Shown: positions 1-6,684, counted from the stretch's first letter. The stretch is DNA of 6,962 bases from Spirochaetaceae bacterium (GCA_031265025.1 JAISDF010000218.1:1-6962); one strand, 5' to 3'. Translations and numbers: made by a program. The notes: a model not told the origin generated them from the letters alone.

Positions 1-852
1 GTCAAATCCCTCACCGCTCAGCCTCATGGCCTCGGAAAGAGCGCCAAGTTCGCTGCCGTTCCAGGCGTCGGCGTTGTGCTGAACCAGGAGCAGGGGGACT
101 GTTTCCCGTACCGGAACAGTATGGGCAAGCCGGTATGCCCCGTAAACCAGTACCAGGCCAAAGAGCGCGAACCAAAAACAGACCAGCGAGGCCAGCGCGC
201 CGGGACCTCTGCCGCCGGGGTTTCTGTCAGGGCCATTATATAGAAGCTCCCGCAAAAATCCCCCTCCTCTTGCGCGGGCGGTCGGGGACTTATTCGGGAA
301 ACGGGCAGCCCGCGCGGCCAGAATCAGTTCGGCGCAGAGCGATGAGGAAAGGGCCAGAAGAAAACTCAAACCCCAGGGGCCGGTAAAATCGGCAATCTGT
401 ATCACGCGGGGATAATTATTCACCGTATAGGGAAGAAGACCCCAGGGATAGCCCAAAAAGCCGGTGGATTTAACCCATTCCCAGACAGTCCAGGCCAGGG
501 CCAGCGCCAGGGGCCTGGTTATCCGTACCGGAAGTTTTGAAAGGGGAAAACAGGCCCTTCGAAGGAAACAGGCCAGGACAGCGTGGAAGACCCCGTAGGC
601 CAGGCAGCTTAACCCCAGGGTCCAGAAGGCGAATTCTTCAAAATAAGCCAGCCAGTAACTTGAAAGTCCGTGGGAAAACACCCCGAATATAAGCCCCTGA
701 AAGGCCGCTTTCCCAAGGGAAGGGCTGCGGGACAGGGTGAGAAAATACGGGCACAGGGCAAAAAAGCCGTACAGGGGATTTCCGTAGGGAAAAAGGTCGT
801 TGGGAAGGGCCAGGGCAAGCAGAAAAGCCGAAAAAACTGTTTCAAGGCCCAT
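1..852 (-). CDS. lnt: Apolipoprotein N-acyltransferase, N-terminal part (runs off left edge)
   Basis: Inner-membrane enzyme that transfers a fatty acyl chain to the N-terminal cysteine of lipoproteins, the last step of lipoprotein maturation. The minus frame is open for 284 codons with no stop before the window edge; full-length family members are about 500 residues. Hydrophobic segments lie at about residues 5-18, 27-40, 50-66, 74-97, 113-128, 150-180 and 218-240. Family motifs seen: WEWVKSTGFLGYPWG (125-137), then IQIADFTGPWG (151-161), both typical of Lnt. The beta-strand opening the carbon-nitrogen hydrolase domain follows (PLLLVQHNADAW, 253-264). The catalytic Glu, Lys and Cys would lie beyond the edge. 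An Arg/Gly/Pro-rich loop at about 182-218 separates two hydrophobic segments. I chose ATG at 852-850; no Shine-Dalgarno sits close to it, so the start is uncertain. Divergent from galK. Family assignment is confident; the function of the missing half is inferred. Confidence 0.9.
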   Translation of the reverse strand, partial: MGLETVFSAFLLALALPNDLFPYGNPLYGFFALCPYFLTLSRSPSLGKAAFQGLIFGVFSHGLSSYWLAYFEEFAFWTLGLSCLAYGVFHAVLACFLRRACFPLSKLPVRITRPLALALAWTVWEWVKSTGFLGYPWGLLPYTVNNYPRVIQIADFTGPWGLSFLLALSSSLCAELILAARAARFPNKSPTARARGGGFLRELLYNGPDRNPGGRGPGALASLVCFWFALFGLVLVYGAYRLAHTVPVRETVPLLLVQHNADAWNGSELGALSEAMRLSGEGFD

Positions 853-869
853 TAAAATGGTAATTTTGA

Positions 870-898
870 TTGAATAATCCCCCCTTTTCAGGTATTAT
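870..898 (+). promoter_or_regulatory. Predicted sigma-70 promoter of the galK-surE-TPR operon
   Basis: TTGAAT at 870-875 and TATTAT at 893-898 are separated by exactly 17 bases, each one or two mismatches from consensus. The predicted transcription start is about 904-906, leaving a leader of about 45 bases. GAGGA at 940-944 is a good Shine-Dalgarno five bases before the galK ATG. No other promoter is evident before the downstream genes, so it probably drives all four. Confidence 0.6.
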
Positions 899-899
899 A
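894..899 (-). promoter_or_regulatory. Predicted -10 box of lnt
   Basis: On the minus strand this reads TATAAT, a perfect sigma-70 -10 hexamer. It lies 41 bases upstream of the chosen lnt ATG. At 17-base spacing the -35 position (917-922) reads TACCAA, a poor match, so the promoter would be weak or activator-assisted. It overlaps the galK -10 box by five bases. Motif match only. Confidence 0.45.
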
Positions 900-912
900 A
901 GACTATTATCAG

Positions 913-928
913 AGGCTTGGTATAGCCT
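913..928. promoter_or_regulatory. Small inverted repeat in the divergent promoter region (possible operator)
   Basis: AGGCT (913-917) and AGCCT (924-928) form a 5-bp dyad around a 6-base centre. It sits just downstream of the predicted galK start and across the expected -35 position of lnt. A regulator bound there could affect both directions; it could also be a weak leader hairpin or chance. Confidence 0.25.
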
Positions 929-949
929 AATTTAACAGCGAGGACATAC

Positions 950-2107
950 ATGAAGGATATCGGTCCCTTACACCGAGCAGAATATGAGACCGAAGCAGAT
1001 CAAAACAACAGGATAGTCATAGGGGAAGCTCCCGGCAGGATTCACTATCTGGGCGAACACGGGGAACCCGGATGGGGAATGTTTCTTTCGTCCGCCATAA
1101 ACCGCAGTGTCCAGGCGGCGGTCAGTCTCCGCAAGGACAATTCGCTGCGGTTTTTCGCCGCCGACCTTGGGGAACGCAAGCGTACCACGCTGATTAACCT
1201 CAAGTACAAGCGGGAGGACAGGTGGGCGAATTACATAAAAGTGGCTGTTCACGCCTTTGCGGAACGGGGTTTTCCCATCAAGGGTCTCAATTTCACCATT
1301 TCCGGGGATATTCCCCAGCAGATAGGTCTTGCCAGCTCTTCGGCCATTGAAGTTGCCGCCGCTGTGGCCCTCAAGGGGTTTTTCCAGGCCAGAATCAGCG
1401 ACCGGGAACTGCTGGGCATGCTTAGCTCGTCGGCGTCGCTGTTTTTCGGGAAACAGTTCAACCCTGTGGATTATCTTATCGCCCTTTCCGCGAGGAAGGA
1501 CCACTTTCTCATTGTTGACGAGGAAAAACTTGAGGCCAGGACCGTCAAGGTTCCTTTGGGGGGCTACAAAATACTCCTCATGGATTCGCGGGTTCCCCGC
1601 ATGGGCGTGGAGGAAGAACTCAAGCACCGGGTGCAGGATATACGCAGGGGGCTGGATTTTCTTTCCAACAAGCGGGAAGGGGCCAGTTTCAGGGACTATG
1701 TTACCAGCGACATCATGGAATCCATGGGGAACCTTCCCGAACAGATACGGAGGCGCTGCCTTCATATTGTCAAGGAGCTTCAGCGGGTTGAGGAATGCCA
1801 GGACATACTGCGCAAGGGCGATTTCGCGTCCCTTTCCAGGCTCATCCTCCATTCCCATGAAAGCCTGCGGGACCTTTACGAAGTTTCCTGTCCTGAGATA
1901 GACTGGCTTGTAAAGCGGGCCCAGGAAACCGAGGGAGTGGTCGGCTCCCGCATGACCGGCGAAGGCTTCGGGGGCTGCACCTATACGATAGTTGACGCCA
2001 GGGCCGTGGACGCGTTTAACCACCGCCTTGAGGACTACGAGCGTATTTTCGGTTTTCATCTTCTGGTCCATGAAATAAGGCCAGCGGGCGCCGCCTGTAT
2101 TTTATGA
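950..2107 (+). CDS. galK: Galactokinase, divergent (GHMP kinase family)
   Basis: Predicted cytosolic ATP-dependent sugar 1-kinase, first step of the Leloir pathway if galactose is the substrate. Its 385 residues match the usual galactokinase length. Motifs in order: APGRIHYLGEHGEPGWG (27-43), the sugar-binding signature; GDIPQQIGLASSSA (119-132), the phosphate-binding loop; FNPVDY (170-175), where Asp174 fits the catalytic base normally found in a MDQ context; HSHESLRDLYEVSCPEID (301-318), highly conserved in galactokinases; and GSRMTGEGFGGC (332-343), GHMP motif 3. Oddities: the usual GEHTDY reads GEHGEP, the MDQ reads VDY, and the motif 3 Ala is Glu. The kinase fold is therefore clear, but the exact sugar is less certain. 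Start ATG is preceded by GAGGA at 940-944. First gene of the operon; its TGA is part of the ATGAGG stretch that also serves as the surE ribosome-binding site. Confidence 0.88.
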   Translation: MKDIGPLHRAEYETEADQNNRIVIGEAPGRIHYLGEHGEPGWGMFLSSAINRSVQAAVSLRKDNSLRFFAADLGERKRTTLINLKYKREDRWANYIKVAVHAFAERGFPIKGLNFTISGDIPQQIGLASSSAIEVAAAVALKGFFQARISDRELLGMLSSSASLFFGKQFNPVDYLIALSARKDHFLIVDEEKLEARTVKVPLGGYKILLMDSRVPRMGVEEELKHRVQDIRRGLDFLSNKREGASFRDYVTSDIMESMGNLPEQIRRRCLHIVKELQRVEECQDILRKGDFASLSRLILHSHESLRDLYEVSCPEIDWLVKRAQETEGVVGSRMTGEGFGGCTYTIVDARAVDAFNHRLEDYERIFGFHLLVHEIRPAGAACIL

Positions 2108-2113
2108 GGTTGC

Positions 2114-2929
2114 ATGAATATCGTATTGACCAATGACGACGGTCTTTCCAGTCCCGGAATCCTGCTCCTTGCCGCTTCCCTGAGCCGCCGGAATGACGAC
2201 GTATATGTCCTGGCGCCGGATTCAAACCGTTCGGGATTTTCCCACTCCATCAGCATGGGGAAGGCGCTGTGCATTGAGGCAAAGGGGGAACGGGCCTGGA
2301 CCTGTTCGGGCACTCCCGTTGACTGCGCCACCATAGCCTGTTTCGGCGGTCTCGGCATAAAGCCCGATGTCATCGTCTCGGGAATAAACGCCGGTTCCAA
2401 TCTGGGCACCGACATCATCTATTCGGGAACCTGCGCCGCGGCGCGCCAGGCGGGCCTCTACGGAGTGCCGGCCATAGCCTTTTCCCTGGTTTCCCCTGAT
2501 GAAGACTATAACTGGGAAGGCGCCGTTGATTTTTGCGCCGCCCGTTTTGATGAACTTTGTTCCCTGTGGACCCCTGACATTTTTCTCAATGTCAATATTC
2601 CCAATACGGCGGACGCCTCGGCGGAAACAAGATGTACCTTTCCCTCGCTGCGGCGTTACCAGGACCGTCTTCTTCCCGCCGGCGCCGACGGAACGCCCCT
2701 TGAGGGGCCATTCTCGCTGAAAGACGGCCGTTACAGGACCGGCGTCATCATTGACCTGGGTGTAATCGAGACCGAAGGAGGGGAAGGCTCCGACTGGGAC
2801 GCGGTAAACAAAAATTTCGTATCGGTAAGCCCGGTGTTCATCCAGCCGGTGATACGCCGGGACGTGTATGCCGGGGAACCGGGCCGCGCCGGAGCGGAGG
2901 CCGTTTGTTCCGCCGCCCTCAAAGGATAA
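2114..2929 (+). CDS. surE: 5'/3'-nucleotidase SurE
   Basis: Metal-dependent phosphatase that removes phosphate from nucleoside 5'- and 3'-monophosphates, and from short polyphosphate in some members; cytosolic and often linked to stationary-phase survival. The 271 residues are slightly longer than the usual 250 or so. The N-terminus MNIVLTNDDG supplies metal ligands Asp8 and Asp9. APDSNRSGFSHSIS (35-48) carries the Ser40 ligand, and SGINAGSNLG (89-98) carries Asn92. GTPVDC (66-71) and YSGTCAAARQA (103-113) are further family blocks, and FVSVSP near the end matches the C-terminal strand region. All expected active-site residues are present. It starts six bases after galK, with GAGG overlapping the galK stop, so translation is probably coupled. 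It is followed three bases later by the TPR gene. Confidence 0.96.
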   Translation: MNIVLTNDDGLSSPGILLLAASLSRRNDDVYVLAPDSNRSGFSHSISMGKALCIEAKGERAWTCSGTPVDCATIACFGGLGIKPDVIVSGINAGSNLGTDIIYSGTCAAARQAGLYGVPAIAFSLVSPDEDYNWEGAVDFCAARFDELCSLWTPDIFLNVNIPNTADASAETRCTFPSLRRYQDRLLPAGADGTPLEGPFSLKDGRYRTGVIIDLGVIETEGGEGSDWDAVNKNFVSVSPVFIQPVIRRDVYAGEPGRAGAEAVCSAALKG

Positions 2930-2932
2930 GCT

Positions 2933-3613
2933 ATGGCAGATACCCTCCAGGAAGGCATCAGGCTTTTCCGCCTTAAACGCTGGGAAGGAGCCCTGAGGGA
3001 ATTTCTCGTCGTGGATTCGGGCCGTTTTGATCCCGAACAGAACGCCGAACTGGCCTATTACATGGGGCTCTGTTATACGAAACTCGAACGCTACGATGAC
3101 GCCCTGCTGTACCTGGAACAGGTGGTAACCTCCGGCGCCGATCCCCTGCGCGGCATCCAGTGCCGCCTTACCCTGGCCTATATCTATGCCATCACCAGGC
3201 GTTCAAAGCTCGCCGAATTCGAACTCAAGCAGCTTATGGATTCGGGCTGCGAATCCATTCAAATTTATACTACTCTGGCCTACGCTGCCTGGACCCAGAA
3301 GCAGTACGAAAAGGCCGTTGAGTATTACCGCAGCGCCCTGGACATGGACGCGAATAACGCCACCGCCCTTAACGGACTGGGCTATATACTCGCCGACGCC
3401 GCCATAGACCCTGTCAGGGGCCTGTACTACTGCAAAAAAGCGGTGGACAAAAGGCCCCACAACGCGGCCTATCTTGATTCCCTCGGCTGGGCCTATTATA
3501 AAAACGGCGAGTTTGTCGAAGCCCGGGACTATCTCCGCAGGGCCTATGAGCTTGCCCCCCATCAGGAGGAAATACGCAGGCATCTCAAGGCGCTGGTGGG
3601 AGGACCCTCATGA
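2933..3613 (+). CDS. Cytosolic TPR-repeat protein
   Basis: Tetratricopeptide-repeat protein of 226 residues with no signal peptide or membrane segment, so probably a cytosolic scaffold. Repeats lie at about residues 4-34, 38-71, 75-106, 110-143, 144-176 and 178-211. The clearest are AYYMGLCYTKLERYDDALLY (41-60), IYTTLAYAAWTQKQYEKAVE (111-130) and AYLDSLGWAYYKNGEFVEAR (179-198), which carry the small/large residue pattern of TPR helices. Almost the whole protein is repeats with no catalytic domain, so a partner cannot be named from sequence. AAAGGA at 2921-2926 lies six bases before the ATG. Its TGA overlaps the ATG of the next gene (ATGA), and that gene also begins with TPRs, which suggests paired function. 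Structural class is confident; role is unknown. Confidence 0.9.
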   Translation: MADTLQEGIRLFRLKRWEGALREFLVVDSGRFDPEQNAELAYYMGLCYTKLERYDDALLYLEQVVTSGADPLRGIQCRLTLAYIYAITRRSKLAEFELKQLMDSGCESIQIYTTLAYAAWTQKQYEKAVEYYRSALDMDANNATALNGLGYILADAAIDPVRGLYYCKKAVDKRPHNAAYLDSLGWAYYKNGEFVEARDYLRRAYELAPHQEEIRRHLKALVGGPS

Positions 3614-5640
3614 AGAGGTTCCGCTCTTTCGCGCTCCTGGCCGTCCTGCTCTCAGGCGGCCTGCTCCCGGCCCAGGAGAACGGCCCTGAGGCGGACCGTA
3701 ACGCGGTCTTTGCCAGGGAAGAATTCCGCCTTGGCGTACAGGCCTATGACCGCTTCGCGTTTAACGAGGCCATACTGGCCTTTGAACGGGCCCTTTCGTT
3801 TGTGCCGGGAAATCCCCTGATACTCGAATGGCTCGGTCAGGCCTATTACCGGTCGGGCATGGAAGATACGGCCCTTAGGCAGTGGCAGGCGGCCCTTGAT
3901 CTCTACGGCAGGCAGAGCCCCCGGTGGGCGCTGCTTGGAAGCCGTATTGAGACGGTGCAAAACCGGCGCAGCCTCTTTACCCGCCTTGACGACGAGGCCC
4001 GTTATGTTGAAGCCGGCCGCTATCCCGGACACAGGGACGACGGCCAGGCGCTGTACCGTCAGCCCACGTCGGTGCTTCCCGTTGAAGACGGTTCTGCCTG
4101 GGTAGTGGCCTACGGTTCCAACGAACTGGTGCGCATTGACGTAAACGGCGTCATACGGGAAAGGATGCGGGGGCCTGTCAACGGATTTGACCGGCCCTAC
4201 GATGTTGCCAGAGCTGAGGACGGGCGTTTCTATGTCTCCGAATACCGGGGAAACAGAATCAGCGTACTCAGCCCCCAGGGTCTCTGGCAGGGCTATATAG
4301 GTTCACGGGGCAGGGGGCCCGGCGAGTTTGTCGGACCTCAGAATCTTTCCGTTGACGAAGACGGGTATCTTTACGTTGTTGATTACGGCAACCGCCGCAT
4401 ACTCAAATTCGACCCTGACGGCCTCTTTATACTGGCCTTCGGACTCAGGGGCGGCGGCTTTCCGGGCCTGGTGTCCCCCACGGGACTGGCTGCCGGCGGC
4501 GGGGTGATTTACGCGGCCGACGGCGTGCGCAGGGAAATCTACCGCTTTGATTCCAACGGAACCTATCTCGGACCCCTGGAAGCTGAAGGGCTCAGGGGGC
4601 CCGAAAGTCTTAAATTTACCGAAGACGGACGGCTCCTTGTTGCCGATACCAACCGTGTCCTCATCATAGACCCCCGGTCATCGGTGGTGCGTGAGGCGGG
4701 CCTCGCGGGAAATCCCGGCGTGCGTATTGTAGGCGCCGACACGGACCGCAACGGCAATATACTGGCGGCGAATTTCGCCGGCGACGAGGTCTCGGTACTC
4801 ACCCGCATGGACGATATGGCGTCGGGGCTCTTTGTACAGATAGAACGGGTAGTTGCCGACCGCTTCCCCGAAATAACCGTGGAGATACAGGTCCAGGACA
4901 GGGCCCGGAGGCCGGTGGTCGGCCTGGACGGGGGGAATTTCCTCATTTCTGAAAACGGCGCGGCGGCGGGCGAACAGAGTTTTCTGGGCGCGGCGTATCT
5001 TTCCGGGCAAAGCGATATGGCCCTGCTCATGGAGCGCTCCCCCGAGGCCCTGGCCTACCGGGATGATATGGCCATAGCTGCCAGGGACGCCGCCGCTTCA
5101 GGCTCCGGAGTCATCGTTGTGTCGGCCGGGGAACAGCCGGTGCTCGGCTCGGGCGATATTGTCCAGGCCGCCCGGGGCGTTACGGCTTCCTACAGCCGGA
5201 ACTGGCATTTTGACCAGGGCCTGCGCCTCGCCGCCACAAGCCTTCTTTCGGGGGCGAAAAAACGGGCCGTGGTCTTTGTTACCACAGGCTCCCTCGGAAA
5301 CGAAGCCTTTTCCCAATACAGCCTTTCGGAACTCGCGGCGTACATGGCGAATAACGGCGTGGTGTTTTACGCGGTGCTCCTCGGCAATGCCCCGGCAGGG
5401 CCTGAAATCCAGTACCTCTGTACCCAGACCGGCGGGGCGGCCCTGCCCCTGTACCGGAGCCGGGGCATAGGCCCCGAACTGGCCCTGCTCAAAAGTTCCC
5501 CGTCAGGCGCCTATACGCTGCGTTACCGTTCTTCCCTTGCCACCGATTTCGGCAGGGCCTATCTTCCCGTGGAAGCCGAAGTCTACCTCCTCGACCGTTC
5601 GGGCCGCGACGGAAGAGGTTACTTCGCCCCGCTGGAATAG
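3610..5640 (+). CDS. Secreted TPR / NHL beta-propeller / VWA-related protein
   Basis: A 676-residue exported protein of unknown role. Residues 1-22 are a signal peptide (basic MKRFR, hydrophobic core, LLPAQ cleavage region) with no lipobox Cys, so it is probably periplasmic. About 31-100 form two TPRs. About 150-398 are NHL-type propeller repeats, roughly six blades, e.g. GRFYVSEYRGNRISVLSPQG (205-224) and GYLYVVDYGNRRILKFDPDG (252-271). About 418-676 resemble the VWFA-related domain known from Acidobacteria (TIGR03436-type): PEITVEIQVQDRARRPVVGL (420-439), then NFLISENG (443-450), a Rossmann-like VWA core and a terminal GYFAP. The MIDAS is degenerate: MERSPE replaces DxSxS (474-479) and VTTG replaces the usual TDG (557-560), so metal binding is doubtful. 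GGGAGGA at 3598-3604 is a strong ribosome-binding site. It overlaps the upstream TPR gene by four bases and is last in the operon. Likely a protein-binding scaffold (inference). Confidence 0.88.
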   Translation: MKRFRSFALLAVLLSGGLLPAQENGPEADRNAVFAREEFRLGVQAYDRFAFNEAILAFERALSFVPGNPLILEWLGQAYYRSGMEDTALRQWQAALDLYGRQSPRWALLGSRIETVQNRRSLFTRLDDEARYVEAGRYPGHRDDGQALYRQPTSVLPVEDGSAWVVAYGSNELVRIDVNGVIRERMRGPVNGFDRPYDVARAEDGRFYVSEYRGNRISVLSPQGLWQGYIGSRGRGPGEFVGPQNLSVDEDGYLYVVDYGNRRILKFDPDGLFILAFGLRGGGFPGLVSPTGLAAGGGVIYAADGVRREIYRFDSNGTYLGPLEAEGLRGPESLKFTEDGRLLVADTNRVLIIDPRSSVVREAGLAGNPGVRIVGADTDRNGNILAANFAGDEVSVLTRMDDMASGLFVQIERVVADRFPEITVEIQVQDRARRPVVGLDGGNFLISENGAAAGEQSFLGAAYLSGQSDMALLMERSPEALAYRDDMAIAARDAAASGSGVIVVSAGEQPVLGSGDIVQAARGVTASYSRNWHFDQGLRLAATSLLSGAKKRAVVFVTTGSLGNEAFSQYSLSELAAYMANNGVVFYAVLLGNAPAGPEIQYLCTQTGGAALPLYRSRGIGPELALLKSSPSGAYTLRYRSSLATDFGRAYLPVEAEVYLLDRSGRDGRGYFAPLE

Positions 5641-5648
5641 GACTTATC

Positions 5649-6494
5649 TCAAGATTTATTCTTCCAGTACTTAATATTTGGAAGAGGCATGTACATACAA
5701 AAAGGCGCCAACCATAAATTTTTATTATTTATTATCACGGTTTTATAACCGGGATATTTCCCAAAATTTTCTAAAACATAATTTGTAAAGTCATTATATA
5801 ATTCAATTTTAAAGGAAAATATATAATCCCAATCATTTATTTGAACCGTATCCGCTGACAGTAAATCAGGAAAATGGGAAGGCCACTCATTTATATAAGT
5901 ATAATCTACAGATAATTTTGACGTGGGTTCATTTTCCCAATCAGCTAGTATTACTTCAAAATGATCGGGCATCCATCTTTTTGCATTTTGATTATTGTAA
6001 TTAATGATATTTCTGTATATATTTACCAATTTTTTATGATCTTTTTCTTGCGCTTCATCCATCCAATCCGCGCTTCCATACATTGTTATTATTTTTTTAA
6101 AGTTAGTGTTTATTATTAATGCTGTTAAAGGCGGTTCACCTTTAGTGATTATATTTATATGGTTCTTTTCTATAAAATAATTATTGGGTATACCTAATTC
6201 TTTGAAAATGTTTTTCATTTCAATCTCTGATAATAATGTTTCATAATAAATTATTTCATCATTTTCTATTTTCCCATAGATTAATTGTCTGTTTTCATAT
6301 AATACAAATTTAGGTTGACTACCTCCGGTTATCGGGGAAAATGTATCTTTTAAATAGATTAATGGCATGCCGTATTCATGGTCCCATTCTTTTATTTGTA
6401 AATCAACCCCAAAATAATCATCTAAATTTACATTTGTTTTTGTACAAGAAGAAAACAGGATTAAAATTAAAACTATTTGAAGTTTGATTTTCAT
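5649..6494 (-). CDS. Unrecognised AT-rich lipoprotein
   Basis: I do not recognise the family. From the chosen ATG (6494-6492) the product is 281 residues with a lipoprotein signal peptide: MKIK, a hydrophobic run (residues 5-13), then the lipobox FSSC with Cys17, followed by TKTN. The mature part has no further membrane segment. It is rich in Asn, Ile, Tyr and Trp, with EWDHEYGMP (about 36-44), PDHFEVILADWENEP (about 177-191) and a C-terminal NIKYWKNKS. A TTG at 6530-6528 would extend it by 12 residues, but that places extra residues before the signal peptide, so Met at 6494 is preferred. No Shine-Dalgarno precedes it. Base composition is far more AT-rich than the operon. It converges on the NHL/VWA gene with 8 bases between stops. 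Probably horizontally acquired. Surface or periplasmic location is inferred from the lipobox; function is unknown. Confidence 0.8.
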   Translation of the reverse strand: MKIKLQIVLILILFSSCTKTNVNLDDYFGVDLQIKEWDHEYGMPLIYLKDTFSPITGGSQPKFVLYENRQLIYGKIENDEIIYYETLLSEIEMKNIFKELGIPNNYFIEKNHINIITKGEPPLTALIINTNFKKIITMYGSADWMDEAQEKDHKKLVNIYRNIINYNNQNAKRWMPDHFEVILADWENEPTSKLSVDYTYINEWPSHFPDLLSADTVQINDWDYIFSFKIELYNDFTNYVLENFGKYPGYKTVIINNKNLWLAPFCMYMPLPNIKYWKNKS

Positions 6495-6518
6495 ATAGTA
6501 AGAATAAGTTATTTCTGA

Positions 6519-6546
6519 CAAATTTATCAACCACTTTTAGACACAA
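6519..6546 (-). promoter_or_regulatory. Candidate promoter of the AT-rich lipoprotein gene
   Basis: On the minus strand TTG (6546-6544), a 17-base gap and TAAATTTG (6526-6519) resemble the Bacteroidota TAnnTTTG -7 element with a nearby TTG, although the gap is slightly short for that class. The implied start is about 6512, 18 bases before the ATG. No clear sigma-70 -10 was found at a sensible distance. An ACAATTGT palindrome (6543-6550) overlaps the upstream part. Weak evidence in an AT-rich tract. Confidence 0.2.
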
Positions 6547-6576
6547 TTGTACATAACGTTTCGGCGCTATACGACG

Positions 6577-6608
6577 TGTCCGGTACGGCCGCCAGGCCGG
6601 GGCGGACA
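6577..6608. other. Hairpin 1 within the structured element
   Basis: TGTCCG (6577-6582) pairs with CGGACA (6603-6608), and CGGCC (6586-6590) pairs with GGCCG (6595-6599). A symmetric 3-by-3 internal loop separates the stems and GCCA closes the hairpin. Eleven pairs in total, nearly all G-C. No U-run follows on either strand, so it is not an intrinsic terminator. Confidence 0.6.
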
Positions 6609-6616
6609 TATGCCCT

Positions 6617-6684
6617 TGGCTTGTGCTTGGTATTCTGTTCCTCTTTTCCGGCGTCTGCCCGCCGGCAGGCGGGAGCGCAAGCCA
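6617..6684. other. Nested hairpin 2 within the structured element
   Basis: TGGCTTGTGC (6617-6626) pairs with GCGCAAGCCA (6675-6684) over ten positions, nine Watson-Crick plus one G-T. Inside it, CCCGCC (6658-6663) pairs with GGCGGG (6668-6673) around the loop GGCA. The two stems almost stack on their 3' side, separated by one base. The region looks selected for folding as single-stranded DNA or RNA, rather than for coding. Confidence 0.55.

Noticed and set aside
609..845. Small minus-strand ORF at the start of lnt in another frame
   Set aside because: The overlapping frame gives a continuous Lnt sequence with family motifs; this one is a shifted shadow.
1329..1901. 190-codon plus-strand ORF inside galK in another frame
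   Set aside because: Frame shadow of galK; the product is Ser/Arg/Pro-rich without family motifs.
968..2071. 367-codon ORF on the minus strand opposite galK
   Set aside because: It lies wholly antisense to a clear galactokinase and its translation shows no recognisable motif. In GC-rich codon-biased genes the opposite strand often stays open.
4563..5030. 155-codon minus-strand ORF inside the NHL/VWA gene
   Set aside because: Antisense shadow rich in Ser/Arg/Pro; the plus frame has clear NHL repeats over the same bases.
6495..6530. Twelve-residue N-terminal extension of the lipoprotein from a TTG codon
   Set aside because: It would put extra residues ahead of a complete lipoprotein signal peptide, and no Shine-Dalgarno favours it.
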